This document shows positions 46,796 to 58,868 of a stretch of DNA of 64,000 nt, in pieces. The notes under the pieces were generated by a model. That model had not been told where the DNA came from. It worked only from the letters and a program-made list of their open reading frames with translations, and searched no databases. A program made the translations under genes and the position numbers. How positions within the stretch are numbered: the first letter of the stretch is position 1; every line of letters begins with the position of its first letter. The DNA is from Chimonanthus salicifolius. Taxonomy: Eukaryota; Streptophyta; Magnoliopsida; Laurales; Calycanthaceae. Location: NCBI GenBank assembly GCA_013350335.1, contig CM023540.1:62431195-62495194 (forward strand), read 5' to 3'.

Positions 46796-47280
46796 GGCGT
46801 TAAAAGTCCCACATCGCCAGTGGGGAGTTACATGTTGTGTTATATATATGGATCCCGCCTTTCCTCTAGTAGAAGGCATTTTGGGGTGCTAGTATGTGAT
46901 AGTGCTCCAAGAACAAAGTCGTGAGGGCCCATTTTGGGCCCAAAGCAGACAATATTATGCTGGCTGGATGGGGCTGTTACAAATGGTATTAGAGCACAGT
47001 TCAACTCTTGAACGTGGGTGTGTTTGTGTGACAGAGCTAGAAACGGCTCTGGTTTTAAGGGGGGGTGGGTTGTGATACCCGAGTGTTTGGGGTGGTGTGG
47101 GAGAGAAAAGTGCGAAGATGGCGGTCTAAAAGTCCCACATCGCCAGTGGGGATGCCTTCATCTCTCTAGTACAAGGCCTTTTGGGGCGCTAATATGAGAT
47201 AGTACTCCACGAACAAAGCTGTGAGGGCCCATTCTAGGCCCAAAGTGGACAATATTGTGCGGACGGGACGGGACGTTACA
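46792..47280 (+). mobile_element. TRIM element (short non-autonomous LTR retrotransposon)
   Basis: 5' LTR about 46792-46981 (5'-truncated), PBS TGGTATTAGAGC (46984-46995, one mismatch to tRNA-Met), internal part of under 100 bp, PPT AAGGGGGGGTGGGT (47057-47070), 3' LTR 47071-47280 starting TGTGATACCCG and ending GACGTTACA. Both LTRs share AAAAGTCCCACATCGCCAGT and GGGCCCAAAG.GGACAATATT. It has no coding capacity, as expected of TRIMs. No clear target duplication remains because the left end is missing. Confidence 0.82.
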
Positions 47281-47339
47281 TGGATTAAATAAATTCAATT
47301 AAACAATGTTGAATGGTTGCAACACAAATTAACTCGCTG

Positions 47340-48526
47340 CTTGGTGCGCTAGCTCTTCTTTCTAAGTGGATCTGGAGATTGGGCTTTGATGATGACTCCT
47401 TGGAAGGCAATTCTCAGGTGTAAGTATAGAGTGGGGAATCGTGGGTGGGATATCAATCATGCTCCCAGTAGAACTTCGGAAGTGTGGAGTGCAATTCCAG
47501 GTTGTGTTGATAAATTCAAAGAAGGAATCAAGTTTAATGCTGGGCGTGGAGATAAGATCATGTTTTGGACCTGATACTTGGTGCATTAGCTCTATTTTGC
47601 CACCAGGTTTCCTTCTTTTTATCGCCTTTCTATAAGGCCTCTTGGGACCGTTTCTGATTTCTACACCATGATTAGTGACCAAGTTGTGTGGGACATCACT
47701 CTTCGTCGTAACCTGTCTGATTATGAAACAAATGCCTTTTCGGATCTACTATGCTTATTTCTGCCTGCAGGATTTCCGTCCTTTAGTTGATGACAGCCTT
47801 GTTCGGTGGCTTAACCCTTCTGAGTTATTTTCTATTAAGTCGTTCTAGCACTTGGATTGCTTTGCCTACTGGAACTACTATTGTTAATCCCAAAATTTGG
47901 TCCTCCAAAGCTCCTAGGGCAATTAGCTTCTTTTGGGCAGTCGATTTGGGGAAATCTTGACTCAAGACAATCTTTGGAAAAGAGGAAGAATTGTGGTTAG
48001 CGCTTTCCCTCTATGTCTGCAAGCCTCTGAAGAGGCGAATCATCTTCTCCTGCACTGCCTTTCTCTTCTGAAGTTTGGTACTTGATTTTTAATCAGTTTG
48101 GGGTGGCTTGGGTTATGCCCTCGTTGATTGCTGAGTTGTCTTTTGCTTGGGACATTACTTCTGTCTCGATTAAATGCTCTTCATTGTGACAATTATCTTT
48201 ATTTGCCACTATTTGGAGCCTTTGGTAGGAAATAAATAATAGGTTGTTCAATGATACGAGTGAGACCAGTGCGGCAGTGGGAAGACGTGTTCTTGCTAAG
48301 TGTGCCTCTTGGGCTGCTTCTTTACAGTGATTCAGGAATATCTTTATGTCTGACATTTTGCGCGCTTGGAAAGAATATGTTGATTTTGCTTGTGGTCTTT
48401 ATGTTTTGTTCTTTTTGAATTTTTAGTGCTTGTTGTTTTTTTTTTTTTTTGCTTTCTTGTTGTGCATTTGCACCTCTGGTGCCTTTTTATCTATTAATAT
48501 ATGAATCATTTCAAAAAAAAAAAAAA
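47340..48526 (+). mobile_element. 5'-truncated L1-type LINE with poly(A) and target duplication
   Basis: It starts abruptly inside ORF2 with text equivalent to LALLSKWIWR, then LWKAILRCKYRVGNRGW and GDKIMFW (47386-47574). Further blocks in shifting frames include AFPLCLQASEEANHLLLHC (zf-RVT, about 47990-48060) and IWSLW.EINNRLFND (about 48210-48260). It ends in a poly(A) of about 14 bases (48513-48526). A 14-bp duplication AAATTAACTCGCTG lies at 47326-47339 and 48525-48538. 5' truncation, poly(A) and a long duplication are hallmarks of target-primed reverse transcription. The ORF has stops and frameshifts. Confidence 0.92.
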
Positions 48527-48538
48527 ATTAACTCGCTG

Positions 48539-50640
48539 TTGAATCAAGTCCAAGCATTCCCTTAAATTCACCAAGTTTTAACACAACTCGGGTCCACTTA
48601 ACCGATTACTCTGCCCAATAAGTGGGTGGCTTATGCCTGTTTATAGTGGCCTTAATGACTACAAAGGCAGGTCCATATTCATGGCCTAATTGACTGAAGA
48701 TTCAGGTCCAAAGACAAGCCCGTTCTACATGGGTTAATGGGCTGAATCACTGTTCCAATAACTCGGACAACAGGCCTGCTTATGCAGGCCCAGTTAAACT
48801 ACATTGTGGACTTGGTGTTGGTCCAGTTCAGGCGAGCTCAGATGCAAGTTCACAGCAGGCCCAAACAACAAACAATTTTGGGTTCTCTGCAATCCCTGCT
48901 TTAACAACAATTTATGGGCTTCAAAACAGATATGATGCATGGCATATCCTGTTGTTTTCAGGCCCAGAACAAGATGTTTTCAGACTGAAAAGCAGGGACT
49001 AAAGTAAGCTGAGTCTTGGTTCAAACCAGGCCTGAATGACTGCAAAAGCAGGTCCGTATTCACGGCCTAATGGACTGAAGATTCAGGTCCAAAGATAAGC
49101 ATGTTCTACACGGGTTAGTGGATTGAATCACTGGTCCAATAATTTGGACTACAGGCCTGCTTATACAGGCCGAATTAACAACATTTTGGACTGGGTCTGG
49201 CCCAGTTCAGGCAAGCTCAGATGCAGATTCACTGCAGGCCCAAGTAGCAAGCAGTTCAATTTCACTGCAGACCCAAACAACAAACAGTTTCGGGTTCACC
49301 GCCAGCCCTGTTGTAACAACAGTTTATGGGCTTCAAAACAGATCTGATTCAAGGCTTATCGTGCTGTTTTCAGGCTAGAACCTGCTGGTTTTAGACTGAA
49401 AATCAGGGACCAAAATAAGCTCTGAGTCTTGGTTCAAACGTGGGTCCAAAACATACCTCAAATTAGGTAGAACTCATACTGGCATCAACTCAATTAATTA
49501 AGGCTAGTAAATTCCTTCCTTAAAGCCAAATTAGTTACCCAGTTTAGGAGTGAACTCGGTCCAACTTCCTTCAAGTCGTACTTGACTCGCCACTACTCGA
49601 GAACTCAATTTTCAGAAATAGAACTTATTTTATTGCATCCATCTGGTCTGCCAATTTCTGCAGATTAAATCTGTATTTATAATGTTTTCTAAACCTAAAC
49701 CCAATTCCGGTTGAGTTAACTAATCCTAAGAATCGACCAATCAAATTACAAATTCAAACTATCCTAAGACTCATAAGTAAATAACATTTAGCTTAAATTC
49801 AAAAGAGACCCATCACTCTTCAGAAGCATCACACGTCCCTCAGTCCTTGTCTTAGTAAAATTCTGAGTTTTGCATAGTTGCTGAGTCGGTTGATTCAAAG
49901 CACAAACAGGGTCACGAACGGGTCGAGTTTTCACGTCTCAAGCCGGTTTGGTATTGCTTCTGCACCTATACACGAAAAATGGCCGTTACTTGGACTATGA
50001 GACTCAGAATTAGCCAAACTTGGGCTCATTGGAAAGGTAATTGAATTAGCTTTCCTATGGTCGAAATTGTATTGAAATCCAACGTTGTTTGATATTTCAA
50101 AATTTCTCTGTAAGTCACAGCCTAATTTTTTGCCAAACACTTTTAATCTAGTTATGCTAGATTGGTGCTAAGTGTCGACTCTACAAGCTTCACTTGAGTT
50201 ATCTTTTTCTTCCAAGTGGGGTCCGTGTTGATCTCAAGTAGACGCCGGGCCCACGTGTGGGTCCACATGCACTGAATCTTCCAATTCGGAGCCTGGACAG
50301 GATAGTTCGAGCCCGCACTGGCCTTGGTCGAAAACAAGGTTCTCTCTACTTTCACAGATGAGCGCATCATTTTCGATATGTTTGTGTCTTACATTTTAGT
50401 TTTATGTGTTTTAAGATTGTTAAAGACATCTTCATTTACGGTTTTGAAACGTCCACATGTGTGCCTCTAGTGACATGTGTCTACGATTTGTAAGAGATCT
50501 GTCTTTTATAAATGGTTGTAAAAGACACTTTTGAGGATGGTGTATGAATGAAAGTGAGACTTAAGTTTTTCCATATGTAGAGCTTGGTGTGATTCCTTCT
50601 GCCTCCTTAGTGTGAGATCAAAAGGCCTCATCTGAAATCA
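48539..50640. other. Non-coding region around a 381-bp tandem duplication
   Basis: Apart from the tandem duplication I see only short frames and phrases typical of retroelement untranslated regions (tracts such as 'gggtcgagtttt' near 49920). No domain was recognised. Confidence 0.5.
48650..49440. repeat. 381-bp tandem duplication
   Basis: Copies at about 48650-49030 and 49031-49440 share the series 'cctaat.gactgaagattcagg' (48685 and 49066), 'caggcctgcttat.caggcc', 'gcaggcccaa.ca' and 'gggcttcaaaacagat'. They are roughly 80-90 percent alike by eye, and the second copy has an extra 'cagttcaatttcactgcaga'-type insertion. Confidence 0.88.
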
Positions 50641-52560
50641 TATTTTTTCTTCTCCTCCTCCTCCTTTCTTTGTCTATCTTTTTTTCTTCCCCTCCCTCTT
50701 ATCGTCTCTTTCGACTTTTTCCATTTTTCTACATCTCATTTTTGTCTCTTTTTCATCCAACCCTAATCCCAACCAAACTAGGGCCCAAGTTCACCACCGG
50801 ACACCAAAACCTTGTTGGGATCCATCAATCCATGCAGACGTTCGTACAAGTTCGAACAACTGTATAGGCGGGTCCGTTGTAGACTACTTTTGCTTTGTTT
50901 GGCACCCCAACTTCCATATTCCTATCGTAGACTCAGTAGATCATATACTAACCTACTGTTGAGCCTATTCAAGACTTGTTTTTTTGAATGTTGGGTAAGT
51001 ATTCATCCAAGAGAAAACCCAAAAAAAAAAAAATTATAGCAAAAAGACGCAAAGAAACCTCAAAGAGAAGAGACAAAAAGCCTAAAACCTAGGCAAAATA
51101 AAGGATTACAACCAATCAGATTGATGGGATAAAATAACCCACACCTGGGTCACTCATCACCCACGAAATCGTTAAACAGACCGTATCTGCTGGTAGTATT
51201 TTCTGGCAGATCAGTAATGTACTCCATTAGCTTCCATAGATGAAGATCAGTAGCAAGACAAATAGTATTATTACCACTATGCACGCACGACAAAATTTCT
51301 TTGATATGGATACGAACTACCAAATGGATAATGGGAGAACTAAGTTGCTTGAAGATATCAGAATTCACACATTCCAGATTGGAGATCAGCATACCTTTTG
51401 AACTGATAAAACTGATGACCTTTTTTTTTAGAAAGAAAAATAACAACCCTAATTCCTTTTGTAAACCCTAGGTGGTCCCATAGCCCTATTTCATCATTTT
51501 GGTGATTGACTTTTAAATTAAAGGACCTAGGACAGGGTTTGGCAAGATCTGATTAATCTTTTGAGGATTTTTGCATTAATGGCCAACAATATAATCACGA
51601 GAGCTATATGTGTAGGTGTCATTCTTCTTCTTGAAGTTCTTTGATTAATCATGAGTGTGAATTTCTATAGTTTTCATTATATTCATTATTTAATATTGAC
51701 TTCTCTCTCTAACATCTTATATGAGTCATGGTCATAGGATGCATGTCATGTTGGGATTCACCACTCACATTTTACATTTTCATAGAGGCATCCATCTAGC
51801 ATTTATCTTTTTTTGAATAGTAACAAAGATACTTCATACATAATAAGAAGATTACAAGGGCTAGAAAAGGTCTAAAAGTGATAGACATGAAAGAGAAACA
51901 AAAATGAAAAGAAAAGAAAAGAAAACATCAAGAAACAAACACAAAAACAAATAAAGTAGTCGGTAACCAGCAATCTTCAATCCAAAAAGCAAACACAAAG
52001 GTGTTCTCAAGAATCAAAGTAGGAAGACTCCTGAGAAGCCATTATCAACTCCTGAGCTTAGCAAAGTAATCTGCATCATTCTAGCATTTAGAATTAGGGT
52101 TTCCAATATTTTCACCTGCCTTGCATCAAATTTAGTATCAAAGTATGTTCATCACATGGTCAAATGAAAGTAGCTTTGGTTTTTTTTTTCCTATGGGGTA
52201 ATTATTCAGCCATATAGTCATGTGAGCCTTTTAGTTCATATTTCTAAGCATACATGGATTCCTTAAAAGTTGCACATAATCTCATGTTGCAGGTTTTGCT
52301 ACAGCTTGCTGCTACTAACTTCAAACAACTAGCATTTGTCGGCATTAGATGGCCACTTTGTTTGTCTTATATTGTTTGCATGAATACCAATTTAAGTTCC
52401 AGTGTGCATGTGTAGGAAAGAGTGGGCTAGGAAGCTTTTCTGGAAAGTGAGGAACATCTAAAATATTTTATTTATTTATTTATGGAAATAGTGTTACTAT
52501 TTGAAAGTTCCCTTGGGAACTAGAACAACACGATTGACCCTATAAGAGGGGAAGAGGGGA
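50641..52560. other. Non-coding region, nothing identified
   Basis: A pyrimidine-rich strip lies at 50640-50760, an A-run at 51020-51033, and an A-rich GAAAAGAAAAG strip at 51903-51930. A 98-codon minus frame (51150-51446) has a faint resemblance to a LINE RNase H tail, not enough to assign. Confidence 0.4.
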
Positions 52561-52561
52561 C

Positions 52562-52605
52562 GGGGGGGGAGGGGGGGGGGGGGGGGGGGGGTGTGTGGGG
52601 GGTGG
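52562..52605 (+). repeat. Long G tract
   Basis: Eight G, one A, then 21 G, then TGTGTGGGGGGTGG. It sits at or next to the outer edge of the SIRE-like 3' LTR. Confidence 0.95.
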
Positions 52606-53064
52606 TTGAATAGGTCAATCTAATATCGTTGGTCCTTTTTAAAATTATCTTAATTGATTAATTAAGTGCAACGGATATACCAATAAAGTGAGTGTGTGTT
52701 AGCAAATGTGATTAAAAAATCAACACAAGAAAATAGCTCTAACACAACAAACAAAAGGACACAAGACATAAAGTGGTTCGGTTCACCAACCTGCATCCAC
52801 TGTTAGGACTCGCTCAACCTTGAGCTATCCCCAAGTTCACTATGTAGGGACTTACACCCTCACAATTAGAGTATGAATTCCACCTCACTCAATCGGCTGG
52901 GAATTCCACCCACCACTGTGCCAGAGACGACGCTGTAGAGTTTTTTATAGTTGCTCCGGAGCAAATCCCCTTTAATCCACTTTCGGGTAAAAGGTTCATA
53001 TTTATTACCATTCAACTACCCAACCGTTGCGCATTCAATGCACTCCCAACGGCATAATTACTTC

Positions 53065-53520
53065 CCGGTCGACATGTCGGTGTCTCCGATTGGTCGACAG
53101 TTATGGAACCGATAGGTCGGTCCATACGAGAGGCTCGGTCTAGGACAAAGACATGCTGACAATAGTTTCTAGTTTAGAAACATATTACCTAGAATGACCT
53201 GTCGCCTTTTACCGATAGGTTGGTCCTGTTACTCTTGATTGGTCTTGATATACCGATATGTCTGTTTCTTCGAAAGCCCATTTGAGTTCACAGTCCAAAA
53301 CTCATAAGTCTTTACCGACGAGTCGTCGACCATGAGGGGTCGTTTAAGTTCATCACCGAAGGGGTGCATAGGAGACTCTCGGTCAGAGGCATATCCAAAA
53401 TGACAGTTCTTTGATCCAGAACTTCTGTCAATCTGGCCGACCAGTCCTTGACCACGGTGGGTCGATCCTGTCTCCACTGAGGGGTAGGTGAGATCGATTA
53501 GTCGAGTTGACAGTGAACAT
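53065..53520. repeat. Cluster of CCGAC/GTCGG palindrome-like motifs in SIRE-like LTR
   Basis: Repeated short motifs include CGGTCGACATGTCGG (53068), TTGGTCGACAG (53090), CCGATAGGTCGG (53110), CCGATAGGTTGG (53213), CCGACGAGTCGTCGAC (53314) and GGCCGACCAGTCC (53432). Arms resemble CCGAC and GTCGG around a 2-4 bp middle. Confidence 0.7.
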
Positions 53521-54983
53521 AATTCATATTTCCAAGTTCACTGTCCAGCAACCTCTCTAGGCTTTCTTATGTTTATTAACAACATATGCAAATAAGCCTG
53601 GGAATAGTCCTCTCACAGGTGTGGGTTTAAGGGCCCGGAATTTTTAAAATTAATATAAATGGGAATATTATTTATTTTAAGGATGAAAATTAGGAAAATT
53701 TATGAAATAAAGGGGTAAATGGGCCAAATTTTGGACAAAGGCCCAATTATGGCCCAATAGACCATGGAGTGGATTTTAAAATTATGTAAGTGGTTAATGA
53801 TGGCCAATTGGGCCATGGGAGGTCAAATTGGGTCAAATACCCATTTGGGGACCCAATGGGTCAAGATGGTTGTGCTCTAAGGTAAATGGGCTAGATGGAA
53901 ATGTAATTGGGCCATGGGCCCAATGGGGATCCATTTAGAATGAATGGAATGAAATTTAATCATTTAAGTTATTTGGAAGTAAACCAAGGTAATGTGGCCA
54001 AGTGGGACCCACCTTCACCTCATCAAGTGAGGTGGCGTGTGGTCCAATGATTGGTGGGGCCGGCCACTATGGTTGACTTGGTCAACCATGGGTAGAATAA
54101 TGGGAATTAGGTTAAATACAAATGAATTAACCTAAGGTAATTATCAAATTAATTAAGTAATTAATTTATTAAATGGGTGGCCAAATGGGGTTAAAATTGG
54201 TCAAATGGAGACCAAGCTACCCCACCTCAAAATTTACACACGTTGGTCTTGGTGGTGGTTTAGATGACCACCACCATAAAGCAAAGAAAAGATCTTAAAA
54301 ATATCTCATAAGGTTGGTGAAACCAATTAATGTAAAGTAAAAGTCTTTAAGTCACCAAATGAGATAAGTTTTGTTGGTCCTCCCATTCTCATTGTCTTTT
54401 CACAAACTCCACCTCTTTCACTCTCCCATGGTCGTCCCCTACATCCAAGTGAAGGAGAGAAAAAGAGCTAAGGAAAAGAGAAGAGAAGGAGAGAAGAAAG
54501 GAGTAGAAATTGGAGGGAAATTACTCTAAGGTGAGGGCTAACATCTTTCCTCTCATGATTTTTCCCTTTCCCTCTCTCAATTTTGAACCCTACCTTGGCC
54601 GATCCTAAGGTTAGGGGTTGCCACCATGGATTAAGCATCTTGACCTATCAAAGATCAAGAGGAAGGAGAGAGGAGGCTAAGGAGACCGACAGGAGCGGCG
54701 GAAATCGGAGGAGACGTCGGATTGTGAGTATTTCTTAAACAAGAAATTTTGGATTTTAGGGTTTAAGAATTGGAATTTATTTTGTATTAATGTAATGGTG
54801 GATAGATAATTTTATACTATGGAGTTTAAACCCATCAAATGAGAGGGTGGAAGATGGAGAAAACCCTAAATGGGTGAATTAGGGTTAGGGTAAGAAAATG
54901 ACTAAATGGGTTATGTGCATTATGTAAATTATGAAATTAAGCATGGAATGGGGTAATTGGAATAAAATTTTGGGCCATAGATT

Positions 54984-55553
54984 CAGCCATGTAGTATGGC
55001 CGAACCCCATGGTGGGTGATTTGGTCTTTGATGTAATTGGTTAAGGTTTTAAGAATGGAAAGCAATGAGGGTGTTAAGTTAATGAATTGTAGTAAATGAG
55101 TGAATGTGGGAAATGTTTCAAAATGCTTTTTATGATGGAAATGTAAAGGGATTTTATGGCATTGAAGGGCTAAAATGTAGAATTATGCATGTGTTTAAAT
55201 CAATGCAAATGTGGCTAAGTTAATGGTCTAAAATGGCATAAAGAAATATTGGACCATGAACCATGGGTTCGGCCATGGAGAATGGCCGAACCCTATGGTG
55301 ATGTAATAGGGATCAATTGATGGGTTTAGAGGATGGAAAAGAGGGATTAATGTATGGATGAGTTTAGGGTTTTAAATGAGTAATGGTGTGGCCCCAAGAG
55401 ACATAGAAAAATAGTGGAATATGAACCATGGGTTCGGCCATGGTGTATGGCCGAACCCTATGGTAATGTTTTACAAATTTTAAATGGGGTTAAAAGGATG
55501 GAAATGGGGAAAGGACACCATGGGTTCGGCCATGGTGTATGGCCGAACCCATG
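54984..55553. repeat. Palindrome array in A7
   Basis: Units near 54984 (left arm ATTCAGCC), 55268, 55434 and 55524. The last two follow the GGGTTCGGCCATGGTGTATGG pattern also found in A3 (8089) and A5 (39013). Confidence 0.85.
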
Positions 55554-57303
55554 GCCCAATTGTAACCCATTGTAGTGGGTTAAATTGGATGATGGATGGT
55601 GTTTGTGGCCTCCAAAGGGAATGAATGAGTGATGCACTCATTGAAGTTAAATGCATAAGGTAAACCCCATCGGAGGATTTGATGAATTAGGTATTTTGAA
55701 TCCATGACCCAAATGGTGGATCATTTTTAGGTCTAAGGTTAATGTGTATGTATGTGATTAAGTAATGGGAATTGGATTAATTAGATGACAAGTTTTAATA
55801 GTTTGGTGAGTCATAAATGAACCTAAGTTAGGGATCTAAGTTTAAAAATCAATTTTGGACTTAATCATGCATGCATAAATGGGTGATTAACCATGGAAAA
55901 TGAGGTAGTGGCAAAACCGTAATTAAATGCCAAATTCAAGAATTCCATGGAGATTGATCATGGAATGAGGGGATCTAATGTGATAACCTTATAAGTAGTT
56001 AATAAAGCCTAGGGTGGCTGATTTTAGACATATGTACTTAAAAATATATAATGGATTAGGTGGGACCCACAAAACCTAAATGGTGACCGGTTTTTCATAA
56101 GGGCTTATAAATGGTTGAAACATGGACTAATGATTAGTGTGTAACAAGGTACTGGACATCGCAGGCGGTGCGCGATATGCGACCGGGTTTGTCGAGCGGA
56201 AAAATATAAAAGGACGCAAGTCGGTATTAGGTAGGATTCCTACATTTTTCTAAGCCATGGATTGGGTGATGTTTTCTTCAATTTATTTTGGAAAGCATGT
56301 GGTTGCCTTTAAGATGAGTTTTGGATTAAGTATCTTGTGATGTTTTCCTTTAAATTATTTTGGAAATCATGTGAATGTCTTAAGATGGATTTTGGATTAA
56401 ATATTATGGGATGTTTTTCCCTTTGATTTATTTGATAATCAAGTAATTGTTTTAAGATGGGTTTTTGTGTTGCTATTGAACTACATATATTTACATGGCA
56501 CATGGCATCTACATCTCATGCATGGCATGGGAGGGATATGACAGGGAAATGATGAAATGAAATCGGAGTCCATGCTCCGTCGGGGCGACCGATAAACAGC
56601 ATGGGGACATTTCACATATGTATTATGATACCTTGATGATGCTTTTCCATCAAGGGGGATGTTGTATTTATTATTGTACCTTGATGATGGTTCTTCCATC
56701 AAGGGGGGGATGCCTAGTGTGGATCGCATCTTGATGAGGCTTTTGCATCAAGAGGGTCATGGTACGATGATGGTATGGATTCTACTTGGAATACTATGGA
56801 TGGTTGGAAAAAGGGACATTGTAGAGTTGAGGATGAGATTGATGGGTGGGATTCATGACATAAAACACCCATTGCATTACATTGTACCAAATGGCATAAT
56901 TTTGAGATAATATCTTCTATATGCTTTGTTATTACTAATCCATGTGCTAGCCCTACTCGGAGTCCTACTGGGCGCGTGTTTTAACGCCCTACTTCTACCT
57001 TAGCTGATGACGCAGGAGGTGGCGAAACGGAAGGACGGGACGGGAGTCATGCTTAGTAGCTTGGGAAGGCAGATTCATTATGTTGTTTAAGTTTATGTTG
57101 GAAAAATGTAATTTGAGTAACTTAGCTTGTCGGAATGTAATAAATTAGATTACTGGTTATGTTTTGGGATTTTATTATGGACATTATGGTTTTGAGGTAT
57201 TATAGAAATTTAAATGAATATTATCTTCCTTGCTATCTCAAATCTGTAGGATAGTCTTTGTTGTTAATTCCGCACTGAGAAGTAATATTCCTTGAGCTTA
57301 CAT

Positions 57304-57391
57304 CTACGAGTGAACCGTACTCGTGGACTTGGCTCCACGCACCCGTAGGGTTGGCCAGTTAAGGGCCGGGCTTTAGAAGCTCGGACTTAAC
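57304..57391 (+). other. Paired hairpins near LTR 3' end (A7)
   Basis: CTACGAGTG (57304-57312) pairs with CACCCGTAG (57340-57348) with one mismatch. GTTAAG..CCGGGCTT (from 57358) pairs with AAGCTCGG.CTTAAC (to 57391). Confidence 0.75.
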
Positions 57392-57671
57392 TCGCGTCGT
57401 GACGTCCGCGCCCTTTGTCACTTTAAAAAAAAAAAAGAAAAATTTTTAACTCTGATTTATGGTGAAAAGGGGCGGGCGTTACAGTGGGTACCACCTAAGG
57501 TCATCTATGGCCAATTACCTATTTTTGTGATTGCCATATCGATGAGCTTGAAGTTGGTAGAGCATGATATTCACTCTTGATCATCTTGAGTCTTCAAACT
57601 TCTTAGCAAGTGCTTTTTCTCGAGTCATGGAATTGACAAACATGGACTCGACCAAGCCGGGGCACTAATAA

Positions 57672-57682
57672 TCTCCCCCTTT
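57672..57682 (-). other. Polypurine tract of SIRE-like element
   Basis: Minus-strand AAAGGGGGAGA preceded by TTGACA, the usual SIRE/Maximus PPT context, eight bases from the presumed LTR start. Confidence 0.8.
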
Positions 57683-57689
57683 GTCAATT

Positions 57690-58620
57690 TTATGACAAAA
57701 ACTAGAAGCTAACCCAATTACAAGCCCAACCTTTATTACAACACATTTGAATACAAAAAAAATATTACATCACGTGTACATATTCAAATGGGCAACAAGA
57801 CTATGGTCTTCGCATAATCTTGATCAGCTTGGTTCTTTTACATGTGTTTCCTGTTCAAGCACACAAGCAAGCAACACTCGACATCATTAGTGGGGTTAGT
57901 CCCAAAACATTAATTTTGCATCCATGGACTAAACAATATAACCATTCATTTTCCCCGATACTCTAATGATTCTCCCCCATACACTACTTAGTGTTGAGAA
58001 GATTTTCTCCCCTAATCTTCTTGAGTTTGAACTCCCAAACTCCAAGCAAGTATAGACACTCTCCCCATGTCCATTGGCTTCATAATATTCTTCCCCTTTA
58101 TGGCTTTTTTTTTTTCTAGAGGCCAAGCACTTCGGTTATACCATACACTCCCCCATGTTTGTAGCTTCTACTAATTTTCTCCCCCATTTTATCATTTAAT
58201 TGACAAAGATTTAGTAGATAGACACCGAGTTCAAGCACTCCCCCATGCTTCTTGCATTTAGTGCTTAACAAGATGTGCGCCAACTCATGGTTCTCCCCAA
58301 TGGTTCAGTGCACACTTTTCGTGCATCAAGGTTTATTTGCCCCTGCTCAAGCTGAGTTCCAGCTAATTTCTTCATGGGTTAAGCTAATGCACCTAGCTTC
58401 CTTTGAATTTCCTCCCCCATTTTCTAAGCTATCTTCTTAGCTTTTTCTCCCCAGCTCCCCCATGACTTAGTTGTCCCTAAGTTCAAGCGTCTTTTTAAGC
58501 TTGTTTCTCCCTTCCTACATTCACGATCATGACCAGTGACATCAGCTAATCAGCACATATTTTGTGCTCCCCCATACTCCAAGGATGTGTGTATCATCAT
58601 AGTCTGAACCCTATCTCCCT
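57690..58620 (-). repeat. Strip of dispersed GGGGGAG motifs
   Basis: CTCCCCC or a close variant occurs at least ten times on the plus strand (for example near 57972, 58150, 58190, 58239, 58410, 58455, 58569). On the element's own strand these are PPT-like purine blocks. Multiple PPT-like tracts upstream of the 3' LTR are known from SIRE/Maximus elements; the function here is inferred. Confidence 0.7.
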
Positions 58621-58868
58621 AACATACCAATATAAAACCAACTCATTCAAACCTGCATGTTAGTCAATTTAATAAAACCATGTTAACTAAAGACAAGAGA
58701 TCTAAGGCATTCAAATACAGCAATACACACACATCATACCAAACCATATCATTTCATTAAAACAAAATGTACATTCAGTACATATGGTTTAGATATGGAC
58801 ATCATGGATGCTTAGTCAAAATATCAAAAGTATAGTTTTTCCAAAAACGGAGAACATGAAGAACTACC

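Larger units (their letters stand above)
53626..57483 (+). mobile_element. A7: long solo LTR of family A (subfamily III)
   Basis: 3858 bp; the start is TTTAAGGGCCCGG (aligning with TGTAATAGCCCGG of A5) and the end GGGGCGGGCGTTACA, flanked by GTGGG (53621-53625 and 57484-57488). From about 55790 to the end it is nearly identical to A3. No internal region is present. Confidence 0.92.
52606..57664 (-). mobile_element. 3' LTR of the SIRE-like element, interrupted by A7
   Basis: The minus-strand start TGCCCCGG at 57664 is close to the PPT. The remainder is at 57489-57664 and about 52606-53625, giving roughly 1.2 kb. The phrase GTGGTTCGG (52773-52781) is common in plant Copia LTRs. The left edge near the G tract is an estimate. 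Confidence 0.6.

Noticed and set aside
51150..51446. 98-codon minus frame as a LINE RNase H domain
   Set aside because: Resemblance is faint, the catalytic pattern could not be placed, and no poly(A) or target duplication fits that orientation.
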